Source of the DNA: Sipunculus nudus
Taxonomy: Eukaryota > Annelida > Sipuncula > Golfingiida > Sipunculidae
NCBI GenBank assembly: GCA_026874595.1
Contig: CM049307.1
Location: 72,520,643-72,584,642, forward strand
Reading direction: 5' to 3'
Length of the DNA stretch: 64,000 nucleotides
The position numbers were made by a program, and so were the translations under genes. The notes beneath the pieces were generated by a model. It made no database searches. It saw nothing but the letters and a program-made list of their open reading frames with translations, and had not been told where the DNA came from. Positions 26,701-33,462 of this stretch are shown here, one piece after another. The first letter of the stretch is position 1; each line of letters begins with the position of its first letter.

Positions 26701-28056
26701 AATGTATAGTTATTTTATTAACTTTATTTGCTTTAATAATCTAAATTTATCTTCTTAAAGAGTTTGCGCAGATATTTTTGATAATCTTCTATTTGGACTG
26801 TTTCACTATTACAGCTGTTAATTCTGGATGGTGACATGCTGAAAAATGACCCCATCCATGTGATGAACACCATACAGCAATTCCTCAAAGTCGTCCCTGC
26901 CGTTGACTACTCATATCTGCTCAAGTAAGTGTGTGTTTTTCTTCACTGTGTGTCAGAGTTACTGAGTTACTTTAAGAGAATTGTGATCATTATCTGTTCT
27001 GTGCAATAAATAGCTGGAAATACACCACAGGCTTGTAGGCAGTACCTGAGTTGTATCATGTCATAGGCAAAAACATACTTTAACACCCATCCATCCCTTG
27101 GAACATCAACTCCATTGCAGTCAATAACATTTTGACTATGAGTGATGAATTAACATGAAAGAATACATGTGAGCTCACAAACTAAAGTGTAAATCCATGT
27201 CAGTTGTAACAGGTCAGTTGCTGTGTGGCCTATCATGCGCGTATGCGGTAACCCTTACGGAACACGCTTGTGTGCATTTGGTCTGAAATTCATCAAACAT
27301 GCATTGGGATTTACCAATATGTGGAGTTAAAGTGGAATTTTTCTTGCACATGCTAGGTGATTTCAGAAAGTATGCAAACCTTATAAATTGGTCTGGTTTG
27401 TTTTAAGTGACAGCATACGTGTAGGTCATGAAGCATTGTGAAAAGATTATGACAAAAAGTATCCTCGCAGAACCTTACAGTACAGAGACTGTTATCAGAG
27501 GGTCGAAATGATGTTATGCAAGAAGTTAAGATCACTAATGCCTATGGAGCACTTTTCCCTTCATCTCAAAGATTTATTTCTCAAACAGGGTTTCTTTAAC
27601 TTTAATACCTGATGTATGGTTCATTAGAGGTCACTGGATTCAATGAAACATCAACTTTTAATGAACTTTTCATGTACATTGTATCATTGTGATTTTATTG
27701 ATAAACATAAATGTGAAACAACTTTACATATTTCATGAATATCTATGAGCAAGTCAAAAATTGTTTCAATTGATGTTCACAGCCTAAATCTTTTAAATTT
27801 ATGTTTTAAATGTAACATGTTAATCTTTTCCAGGTATGATTCTCGAAAAGGCTTTTTTTGCCAAGTCATAAATGGTGACCACACAAAATGTCTTGGGAGA
27901 AGTAAAGGCCGGAAGTACCCACCAATGGAACCAGCTGCAGAGAAATACCTCAAAACCTTCTACAGAAAATACAATATCCAGCTGTCCAAGCTACTGATGC
28001 AGCTTGGCCGTTCAGTTCCCCTCTGGTTGCAGGAGGAGCTGGCGGAGCTAGTGTAA
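1711..28056 (+). CDS. NDST: Heparan sulfate N-deacetylase/N-sulfotransferase (whole gene, 12 coding exons)
   Basis: Bifunctional Golgi enzyme that removes acetyl from GlcNAc in heparan sulfate and transfers sulfate from PAPS to the freed amine. Coding exons: 1711-2790, 5919-6045, 6788-6903, 7321-7506, 8394-8522, 10612-10794, 14152-14248, 15858-15981, 16377-16560, 22138-22308, 26815-26924, 27834-28056. They sum to 2730 nt, or 909 aa plus stop, slightly longer than vertebrate NDSTs (about 880 aa). Layout: cytosolic tail, membrane anchor about 47-66, deacetylase domain with DIDD 341-344 and Cys510, then a sulfotransferase domain with the PAPS loop GPQKTGTT 635-642 (catalytic-type Lys638), Glu666, [10 protein letters not shown] 702-711 and a Cys845/Cys855 pair spaced as in the NDST1 disulfide. 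All introns are GT-AG and in phase, with no frameshift. An in-frame stop at 1690-1692 bounds the start; Met20 (1768) is an alternative. Family assignment is firm; I cannot say which vertebrate paralogue is closest. Confidence 0.96.
2965..4135 (+). repeat. ~50-bp minisatellite in NDST intron 1
   Basis: About 23 tandem units carrying the core 'gttgaacagggcacaacact' then gcagcattcacactt and a gtcatctct spacer. Units at 3222-3470 recur almost unchanged 491 bp later (3713-3960), which shows a higher-order duplication of about ten units. Open frames across it are repeat by-products. Confidence 0.9.
4371..5045 (+). mobile_element. Helitron-like family B element, 3' truncated
   Basis: Begins TTTTTTAGCTCAGCTGAC and forms a 5' hairpin with the nearby CTGAGCTATAG. 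The interior (agatgtccccaaaatctcct, then a long AT-rich body) matches 16745-20902. The family 3' end (AGCTGAGC plus GACCC/GGGTC hairpin) is missing. Confidence 0.55.
5046..5918. other. Remainder of NDST intron 1
   Basis: AT-rich, with an 18-nt C run near 5207. No ORF with recognisable content. It ends in the acceptor for exon 2. Confidence 0.4.
5919..6045 (+). CDS. NDST: NDST coding exon 2
   Basis: Acceptor tcttgaag, donor gtgagc. It carries residues 361-402 plus the first base of 403 and holds the conserved [10 protein letters not shown] segment and an acidic GDDLLL turn of the deacetylase domain. Entry is phase 0 and exit phase 1, completed by CC of the next exon (GCC). Confidence 0.93.
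6046..6787. other. NDST intron 2
   Basis: GT-AG intron between exons 2 and 3. I see no repeat or gene in it. Confidence 0.6.
6788..6903 (+). CDS. NDST: NDST coding exon 3
   Basis: Acceptor atttcag, donor gtgagc. Residues 403-441 with the family motif KFWWFPHMW and QPH. Enters in phase 1, leaves in phase 0. Confidence 0.93.
7321..7506 (+). CDS. NDST: NDST coding exon 4
   Basis: Acceptor tgttttcag, donor gtacat (weak but intact GT). Residues 442-503, phase 0 on both sides. It contains [14 protein letters not shown] (451-464) and STEEYPHL, among the most conserved deacetylase segments. Confidence 0.94.
7626..7985 (+). mobile_element. Family B Helitron-like fragment
   Basis: Starts TTTTTAGCTCAGCTGACTG with the matching CTGAGCTATAG arm, then decays into AT-rich sequence. 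No 3' end is found. Confidence 0.45.
8109..8232 (+). repeat. Four copies of a 31-bp tandem repeat
   Basis: Units start at 8109, 8140, 8171 and 8202; core gtgccctgtccagcagcctg then tagactgaaat. Copies are nearly identical (one c/a change), so the expansion is recent. Confidence 0.9.
8394..8522 (+). CDS. NDST: NDST coding exon 5
   Basis: Acceptor tgtgcag, donor gtaagt. Residues 504-546, phase 0 on both sides. It holds [12 protein letters not shown] with Cys510, which sits where the essential Cys486 of NDST1 lies (constant offset 24), and YPGGS. Confidence 0.94.
8610..9472. mobile_element. hAT-type non-autonomous DNA transposon with 8-bp target duplication
   Basis: The element spans 8618-9464 (847 bp). 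Ends: 5' TAGTGTTGGGATGAT; 3' end on the opposite strand TAGGGTTGGGACGGT (12 of 15 match). It is flanked by perfect direct repeats gtttcaac (8610-8617 and 9465-9472). TSD length and TIR style fit hAT. Many tatcgcgata/tatcgtgata palindromes cluster near both ends. No transposase frame is present. Confidence 0.88.
9473..10611. other. NDST intron 5, right part
   Basis: AT-rich sequence with no gene or clear repeat; ends in the exon 6 acceptor. Confidence 0.4.
10612..10794 (+). CDS. NDST: NDST coding exon 6
   Basis: Acceptor ttcatttccag, donor gtatgt. Residues 547-607, phase 0 on both sides, with [12 protein letters not shown] near the start and NPIWQ at the end. The last bases of this exon are part of the first unit of the tandem repeat that fills the start of intron 6. 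Confidence 0.94.
10775..11290 (+). repeat. ~74-bp tandem repeat grown from the exon 6 splice donor
   Basis: About seven units. The first includes the exon 6 end and its donor (atggcag|gtatgtact); later units carry atggaaggcaggtattacac at the same place, then the shared block aagtgtacttcagtacataa. Unit identity falls toward 11280. Later units keep a GT after the CAG and so resemble decoy donors. Confidence 0.85.
11291..12700. other. Gene-free part of intron 6
   Basis: AT-rich; a C run at about 12677. No ORF or repeat family recognised. Confidence 0.35.
12706..12745 (+). repeat. Stray copy of the intron 7 minisatellite unit
   Basis: The sequence aagtaaatatgctatact and the following ataagtaataaat equal units at 14500-14570, 1.5 kb away and in the previous intron. 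Confidence 0.6.
12931..13145. mobile_element. MITE with 18-bp perfect terminal inverted repeats (copy 1)
   Basis: Left GGTATGGTTCTCAGGCAC (12931-12948), right GTGCCTGAGAACCATACC (13128-13145), with A-rich/T-rich extensions outside. Inner CCCGCCCGCC tracts lie next to both arms. It is homologous to 50492-50768. I see no clear target duplication. Confidence 0.85.
13246..13261 (-). terminator. Histone-type 3' stem-loop, small gene 1
   Basis: On the minus strand GGCTCTTATCAGAGCC: 6-bp stem, 4-nt loop, 16 nt in all, like the metazoan replication-dependent histone stem-loop. It has an A-rich 5' flank and ATCAC after it. It lies 48 nt after the stop. Nine nt downstream is TCCAGATC (13229-13236), identical in position to the two other copies. 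Confidence 0.75.
13310..13630 (-). CDS. Small intronless gene with histone-type 3' end (copy 1)
   Basis: 106 codons inside NDST intron 6, antisense. I do not recognise the family. The protein is mixed-charge and probably mostly helical; the conserved core is CKQLxHxNN, RYxRA, THRYxLxL, EGFR, LYDYTCR then ADELD. It is about half identical by eye to the protein at 63535-63846, with mostly conservative changes and no indel in the core, so both look like selected proteins. ATG at 13630 aligns with the start of the other copy. A TATA box (13733-13746) and a histone-type stem-loop (13246-13261) bracket it, giving a compact replication-dependent-histone layout. There is no histone fold sequence, signal peptide or membrane segment. 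Function unknown. Confidence 0.75.
   Translation of the reverse strand: MSAELSFDVEELRERFEAMNKVFKFSCKQLVHVNNTLSAIMMRYNRALKDRSRTHRYRLRLQIASVEGFRTVLYDYTCRYADELDQLELHIRELEADDDTQMAYLR
13733..13746 (-). promoter_or_regulatory. TATA box of small gene 1
   Basis: Minus strand CTTTATTATAAATA about 103 nt before ATG 13630. The core TTTATTATAAA recurs upstream of the two other family members. A start about 30 nt downstream would leave a 5'UTR of roughly 75 nt. Confidence 0.55.
14152..14248 (+). CDS. NDST: NDST coding exon 7 (PAPS-binding loop)
   Basis: Acceptor tgtttttacag, donor gtaaat. Residues 608-639 plus one base of 640. Ends within the 5'-phosphosulfate loop, reading IGPQKTG with Lys638 at the catalytic-base position (Lys614 of NDST1). 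The final ten exon bases are repeated in the adjacent minisatellite. Confidence 0.94.
14239..14620 (+). repeat. ~42-bp minisatellite grown from the exon 7 splice donor
   Basis: About nine units of pattern cagaaaacaggtaaatatg, actatactgtaggtaatatat. The first unit is the real exon end plus donor (encoding Gln-Lys-Thr of the PAPS loop). Several downstream units keep acaggtaaatat, an unchanged copy of the functional donor. Confidence 0.9.
14643..15517 (+). mobile_element. Helitron-like family A, copy 1
   Basis: Begins TTGTATCCGCCAAAA after an A. The inverted copy TTTTGGCGGATAC is at 15473-15485, followed by a degenerate hairpin (AGGTAG/CTACCT) and CTAG at 15514-15517. The interior has repeated GGTGGCGCCACC-type blocks. 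Confidence 0.65.
15518..15857. other. Rest of NDST intron 7
   Basis: No gene or repeat seen; ends in the exon 8 acceptor. Confidence 0.4.
15858..15981 (+). CDS. NDST: NDST coding exon 8
   Basis: Acceptor gttacag, donor gtgagt. Completes Gly640 and continues [12 protein letters not shown], then [10 protein letters not shown] with Glu666 at the Glu642 position of NDST1. Leaves two bases of Trp681 for the next exon. Confidence 0.94.
15982..16376. other. NDST intron 8
   Basis: Very AT-rich, with repeated short catatt/ataata tracts; nothing else seen. Confidence 0.5.
16377..16560 (+). CDS. NDST: NDST coding exon 9 (3'-phosphate binding strand)
   Basis: Acceptor cctttgacag, donor gtgagg. Completes Trp681 and encodes residues to 742, with [10 protein letters not shown] (702-711) and [12 protein letters not shown], the 3'-phosphate-binding region of the sulfotransferase. 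Confidence 0.94.
16973..18325 (+). mobile_element. Helitron-like family C nested in family B
   Basis: 5' TT + ATGCCCCCGCC (16975-16985) with a local hairpin partner GGCCGGGGCAT. There are seven tandem units of about 177 bp (marker gcctgcagatattggcctga). The 3' inverted GGCGGGGGCAT is at 18292-18302, followed by hairpin GTGTCG/CGACAC with loop TTC (18305-18319) and CTAG 18322-18325. The uninterrupted family B sequence near 18995 shows the empty site. Confidence 0.75.
20197..20223. repeat. C-rich homopolymer run
   Basis: Almost pure C with one G; similar runs are near 5207, 12677, 50529 and 61289, and G runs near 8022, 37601 and 46190. Confidence 0.9.
20903..22137. other. Right part of NDST intron 9
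   Basis: No gene or known repeat seen; ends in the exon 10 acceptor. Confidence 0.35.
22138..22308 (+). CDS. NDST: NDST coding exon 10
   Basis: Acceptor tttttttccag, donor gtatgt. Residues 743-799, phase 0. Opens with HQKAH, which continues the substrate-side helix, and includes the conserved [10 protein letters not shown] turn. The preceding intron is about 5.6 kb because of Helitron-like insertions. Confidence 0.94.
22699..24630 (+). mobile_element. Helitron-like family E with nested family A
   Basis: 5' TTGTGTCTCCCCTCCC; the 12-bp subterminal repeat GTCTCCCCTCCC (22703-22714) has its exact inverse GGGAGGGGAGAC at 24577-24588. The 3' hairpin has an 8-bp stem, GTTTTTGC/GCAAAAAC with loop ATT (24599-24617), then CTAG at 24627-24630. 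The interior is built of units with tgaccttgacctt and gctagaatagaaattatt. Family A copy 2 is inserted in one unit. Confidence 0.75.
23506..24369 (+). mobile_element. Helitron-like family A, copy 2 (nested)
   Basis: TTGTATCCGCCAAAAC at the start; TTTTGGCGGATAC (24325-24337); perfect 7-bp hairpin GTAGTCG/CGACTAC, loop CTTGT (24340-24358); CTAG 24366-24369. Flanks aaatta and tttgttaaggctataac rejoin into a normal family E unit, giving a clean A|T insertion without duplication. Confidence 0.8.
24635..26708 (+). mobile_element. Helitron-like family D, complete copy
   Basis: Begins 4 nt after the CTAG of family E: TTGTATCCCCAGACA with a 5' hairpin partner GGGGGATAC. Tandem ~290-bp units run from about 25130 to 26500; the 13-bp inverse TGTCTGGGGATAC is at 26666-26678. 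The GGTACC hairpin follows, ending ATAG (mutated CTAG) at 26705-26708. The last ~200 bp match the element at 1-1024. Confidence 0.7.
26815..26924 (+). CDS. NDST: NDST coding exon 11
   Basis: Acceptor tcactattacag, donor gtaagt. Residues 800-835 and two bases of Lys836; reads [13 protein letters not shown] then a helix ending YSYLLK. Confidence 0.93.
27150..27500. repeat. Dispersed repeat G (copy 1)
   Basis: Shares blocks such as gaatacatgtgagctcacaa, aacaggtcagttg and ggtctggtttgttttaagtg with 44600-44900; a short piece is also at 30555-30615. About 300 bp, type unknown. Confidence 0.55.
27834..28056 (+). CDS. NDST: NDST last coding exon
   Basis: Acceptor aatcttttccag. Residues 836-909 and TAA at 28054-28056. 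Contains [15 protein letters not shown] with Cys845 and Cys855 (disulfide spacing as in NDST1) and [10 protein letters not shown], the final PAPS-contact loop. The C-terminal helix ends [12 protein letters not shown]. Confidence 0.95.
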
Positions 28057-28630
28057 CTAGGTGCCACCAGATGGCACTACCAGGTGGCACTGTCAGCTGC
28101 TCAATGTCTTTCACAGAATGTTGGTCTCTGTCACTTAAACTCATCCTGGCTCAAATACTAAACCAATAAGTATATTTAAAGCATATCAATGTATTGGGAT
28201 AAATTGTAACATTATCTTCTGTCCATTTGGAACAGTAATAGCAATTTTGTTTATTTTTCTATTGGTTAGACCTGTCTTCTTGTGTGTTTAGGATATATGC
28301 TGGTATATTTAGCAATACTGATACACAGTTTGGTTATGGGTTATTGTGTTGTAACACCAGGCTTTCTGTGATGTGGCTGTACTGTACGTACTTTCCCATA
28401 CATTTACAGCACATCATCAACATTAGATTTAACATTCATATTTTAAAATGCATTTGGAAATTGATGCGTAAAATTCTGAACAAAGTTAACACAGGTACAT
28501 CACATTACGGACTGGAACAGTCTCTGTAAACTCACTGAGGATGAAGATGAATTAAAAGATATGAGGACAGGATTTTTAAGTGTAAAATATACAGTTGTGA
28601 CATATTTTTAATAAACTAAGAACGTTTCTC
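28057..28630 (+). other. NDST 3'UTR with candidate poly(A) signal
   Basis: No further coding after TAA. The first AATAAA downstream is 28610-28615, about 550 nt after the stop, followed by AT-rich sequence, so the transcript may end near 28630. A CTCF-like motif begins 8 nt after the stop. Confidence 0.5.
28064..28076 (+). promoter_or_regulatory. CTCF-like motif just after NDST stop codon
   Basis: CCACCAGATGGCA fits the bilaterian CTCF core (CCASYAGRKGGCR) at every position. A half-site, CCAGGTGGCA, follows within 10 nt. Binding is an inference. Confidence 0.35.
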
Positions 28631-31483
28631 ATAAATGAAAGGATAAATAATCTTCCAGCAACTTTTACTGTTGCAATTATTATTATTAAAAAGTGACTAA
28701 TATCATGATAAGAAAGGGGTGCTATGATAATAATCTTCATAAAATATATGTAAAACACCAAGTGCAGAATATAAATAATGCAGATATATGTGTCCATCAG
28801 AAGCCAAGTAAAAAAATATGTTCCAGTAAACCTACCCTAAAAACACATACTCTGATAATATATTCTATTTGACCTTCTCAAGAGTGACATCAGATTTATG
28901 TCATGTTCTTGTAAGCCTATCCCATAATGTTTTTTATTTCCTTGTTTCACTCATACCCTTTTGTTCCTGTACCAGTTCTGTATACATGTACCCATTTGAC
29001 AGACAAAAAGGTTTCATCTTTCCACTAGTGTGACTGTTCAACTAAAAACACAAAAATGTCCATATTTGGTTGAAGATCTAATGCAGGTGATTGTGGCTAT
29101 CAGTGGCATTCACTGTAGTGATGGGAGTTTACTGTTATTATGTTCACATTGTTGCATCAAATTGACTAGTTTGTGGAAGTTATATAGTTATATGTTATAT
29201 ATAGACATCTTGTTACAAATATATGTATTCTGAAAGTGGTTTTATAATCAGATGTGCTAACCACAAGGGTAAATTGGTGGAAACCTAACTAGTCACACAT
29301 TTATAATCTTTTGTTTGCTTATACAAGTATTGTCTTTCTGATAACAATTACCTGAACTGACTATATGCTTGAACATCAGTTTAGTCATGGTAGTTTCATT
29401 CAGAGGAAGAATAGTCATAACTGTAAAAACAAAACTTTCTGTGGGAAGACGGAAAATCCAATGTTCAGTCCAGAAAACACACCTGTGTAGAGATATTTGT
29501 AAGATGTGGTTGATCCAGCAATACTATTAATATTTGTAGTAAATGCATATCATCATCAAGTCATATCCTCACATACATGTGGTACAGGTGTGCATTCTCA
29601 TCCCAGGATTGTATGCTTAGATGTAGTGTTATAAACCATGGACTTTTCAGCCAAGAATCATAGGTGAAATCTGCATGATCATTTCAACTGTTCTTGCTCA
29701 TGTCACACCATGACAGATAATGTGGTTTCCTTTGTATTCACAAAGTTAAAATTTCTCTATTTCTACTTTTTCTGTGTTTTTCGGATTTCCCATTTTCGTG
29801 ATCTCACCAAATATTTAAAACCTATACTAAGTAATCAGTTATTATATAAATTCATAATATCAAATAATATGTGAGCAAAATCTTAATAATCCCCAGGCAA
29901 CATTGAACTATATTGTTCATTAAGGGCATATAATTTTAAAGATCTCATATCATTTAAATAGCAATCTTTGAACGTACAAGATCTGTTGCTATTAATATTA
30001 AGAGTGGTCTTCCTTTTGATTTGCCTTCCATGATGGGGCTTCTTATTAACGAAGGTTTTATATTTGCGGTAATTCCCCAATATCATGAATTTGAAACACT
30101 TGCAAACAAAAAGGTAACCACAGTATTATGAACAAGCCTGGGTGATCCTGTATTACCTGTACCACCTCACAGTGTGTCAGACACTGATAGCTGGCAGGAG
30201 GACTTCAGCGTGAACAACTTGGTGTTTCTCACTCCAGATCGAGCAGAGGATATTTATCATTAAATGTCAGCATCTTACATCAGACTATCTGAGGGTTAAG
30301 CTTGACATCACGCAGTAGTCAGTCACATCATTGAAGTGATCGTAAACAGACCATGTACAACAACTGAAAAAAAAAAGCTGGAGTTGTTGCCATTTTCTGT
30401 AAGGTCTTAATTCATCATGGTTGCTTTGGGATCAGTAGGCACTCATACTGGCATATTTTCAGTCATTACACTGCAATGTCCGTTCATCCTGTGTTGTTGA
30501 AAGTGGCATAAACAGCCATAAATATTATCATTAGGCTATGGGCAAAGAAGAAAACAAAAGAATACATGTGAACTTATAAAACCCATCTCTATGGCAACAA
30601 TGATCATTGTAACAGGACTTGGCGGACAGTCACATTAAATCAGTGGCAGGTCAGAAATTCAACTAAAGTGCAGAGAGATTTAACAAGACCAAGAGAGGTG
30701 TTGTAAGAAAGTACACCGTACATCTTATGCATCCTCAGCAAATTTTACAGTGCAGTTCTCAATATTGGAAGTGCCATCCATCTGACTACTCAATAGACTC
30801 ATTTGTCAGAGTGGCTAAAAACTGTCATCTATCAATATGATATTAAAAGGAACTTTGATCTTCCTCACATCTTATTAATTCTTGATCAATATAAAGTTAA
30901 ATCACAGAAAAAGAAAACTAACAGGCAGCTTATAATGTGGGCCATAGTATTACAACATATGATGTTATTGTGAAGTATGCATGGATTTTAAACCAGTTCC
31001 AATTGATGGCAGTTTCAGCAGTATACTGTAGTATGATGAAATTATGTCTTCAGCAGAAAGATTCAGCAGAGAAATATCTAGGTAATGTCTCAGTTTCATC
31101 AATCTTAAGCTGCCACCAGATTATGTTTCAAATTCCGGTAGTATTAGGTTGAGTTTATATATTTAACTGTATGAAAATTTAATTTTGGACAAGGATTTTG
31201 TCTGGTACGAGTAGTCACAGAACAAGTACAGCTTGGCAAGTACATGTACAACATTGGTTACAAAACATGCACCTGTAATGCAAGGTGAGGTTAAAAGTCT
31301 CAGTATATAAAGTAGGTTGCTCAGTGTGCATGAGGTTAAAACAAAGGTCTGGTTCATATGTATGAGCTGTGTATGTCTGTGAATTTTAAGTGACGACACA
31401 CTTGGATTCTTGACTAAGAGTTCATTAAAGATTTAGAGTAAGTGAAGTATCATGTATTATACTCTTGTGAATCTGATAGCTCA
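28631..31483. other. Intergenic stretch after NDST
   Basis: AT-rich with no supported gene. Only a short fragment of dispersed repeat G near 30555 is recognisable. Confidence 0.4.
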
Positions 31484-33462
31484 TTGTATCCGCCAAAATG
31501 AAGTTTTGCGGATACTATATTTTTTACCTGGTTATGCCAGCACCTCCATATTCGTTTCTGGAGAACTCCTCTGAGACTACTGGACTAATTTTTCCGTAAC
31601 TTACACCAATTATCAAGTCACATGTGAACTGGTGCCTAACCAATTGCTGTTGACCTCTTACTTTTCCAGTTATGCGTCTGTTTCTACACATAAACCCACA
31701 TATCTCAGGAACTGTTTGACAGATCAGGAAAAAAAATTTGTACAAATGTAGCCCTTGGATAGCTTTATAACATACACAAAAAATGGTGGCGCCACCTGCA
31801 ACCATGTTTGCACGGTGTCCATCTGTTCGTCTGCCTTGGGTTAAAATCACTCCTATCTCTGCAGTGGTTTGACCAATTCACCTGAAATTCAGCATGAGTA
31901 TACATCCTGGATAGCTTTCCTGATTTTATGACAGGTGGCGCCACCTTCATTCACGTTCACGCTGCAGACATCCATGCTTATATCTCCGAACTGGTTTGAC
32001 GTATCTTCCTGAAAATTTGCATGTGTATAGATCTCACAAAGCTCTTTATCATACACAAAACTGATGGCGCCACCTGCAACCATTTTTGCACAGCGTCTGT
32101 TTGTTTGTCTGCCATGGGATAAAATCACTCATATCTGCAGTTGTTTGACATATCTGCCTAAAAATTTGCAGGTTTATACATCCTGGACAGCTTTCTTGAT
32201 TTTTTGACAGGTTGCCCCACCTACATTACAGTTTACACTGCAGACATCCAAGCTCGTATCTCGGGAACCGTTTGACCAATTGGGCAAAAATTTTGCATGT
32301 GTATAGATCTCACATAGCTCTCTATCATACACAAAACTTCAGAGACCACCTGCAACCATTTTCGCCTTGGGTTAAAATCACTCCTATCTCTGCAGTGGTT
32401 TGACCAATTCACCTGAAATTCAGCATGAGTATACATCCTGGATAGCTTTCCTGATTTTATGACAGGTGGCGCCACCTTCATTCACGTTCACGCTGCAGAC
32501 ATCCATGCTTATATCTCCGAACTGGTTTGACGTATCTTCCTGAAAATTTTGCATGTGTATAGATTTCACACAGCTCTTTATGATATGCAAAACTGGTGGC
32601 GCCCCCTGCAACCATTTTTGCACAGCTTCCGTCTGTTTGTCTGCTGTGGGATAAAATCATTCATATCTCGGCGATGGTTTGACATATCTGCCTTAAATTT
32701 TGCAGGTTTATACATCCTGGACAGCTTTCTTGATTTTATGACAGGTGGCGCCAGCTACATTCTAGTTCACGCTGCAGACATCCAAGCCCATATCTTGGGA
32801 ACTGTTTGACCTATTAGGCAAAAATTTTGCATGTGTATAGATCTCACATAGCTCTCTATCATACACAAAACTTCAGAGACCACCTGCAACCATTTTTGCA
32901 CAGCGTCCGTCTGTTTGTCTGCCGTGGGCTAAAATCACTTGTATCTCAGTAGTGTTTTGACTTATCTGCCTAAAATTTTGTGTTTTTGTACATCTTAGAT
33001 AGCTTTCTCAATTTTTTAGGCAGGTGGCAGGTCTCGCGTAGCTCTTAATCATACACCTACATTTATGTTATTCAGGCTTATATCTCAGGACTGATTGGAC
33101 ATATCCCCCTGAATTTTGCATGTGTATAGATCTCACATAGCTCTAAATCATTCATAAAATTGGTGGCGCCACCATTTTAGCACAAGTCCTTCTGTTTGTC
33201 TATTGTGAGATAAAATCATTCATATACATGTAGTGGTTTGACTTATCTGCCTTAAATTTCGCATATGTATACAACTTGGACAGCTTTCTGGATTTTGTGG
33301 TAGGTCGCGCACCTACATACCCATTTCGGCTGCAGACATCCATGCTTGTATGCAACTCACCTCACTCTATTTCCCCTTGCCACTAAATCCATGCCTCACT
33401 TCACCGTTCCACTCTGATTTTGGCGGATACACGTAGTCGCTTGTTGACTACCCGTATTCTAG
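31484..33462 (+). mobile_element. Helitron-like family A, long copy 3
   Basis: TTGTATCCGCCAAAA with a perfect 5' hairpin (GTATCCGC/GCGGATAC, 31486-31515). Expanded internal units of about 270-290 bp each hold two GGTGGCGCCACC-like sites. TTTTGGCGGATAC is at 33418-33430, hairpin GTAGTC/GACTAC at 33433-33451, CTAG at 33459-33462, then T. Confidence 0.75.

Noticed and set aside
31524-32660. Several minus-strand frames of 60-108 codons
   Set aside because: All fall in tandem units of Helitron-like family A and repeat the same peptide blocks; repeat by-products.
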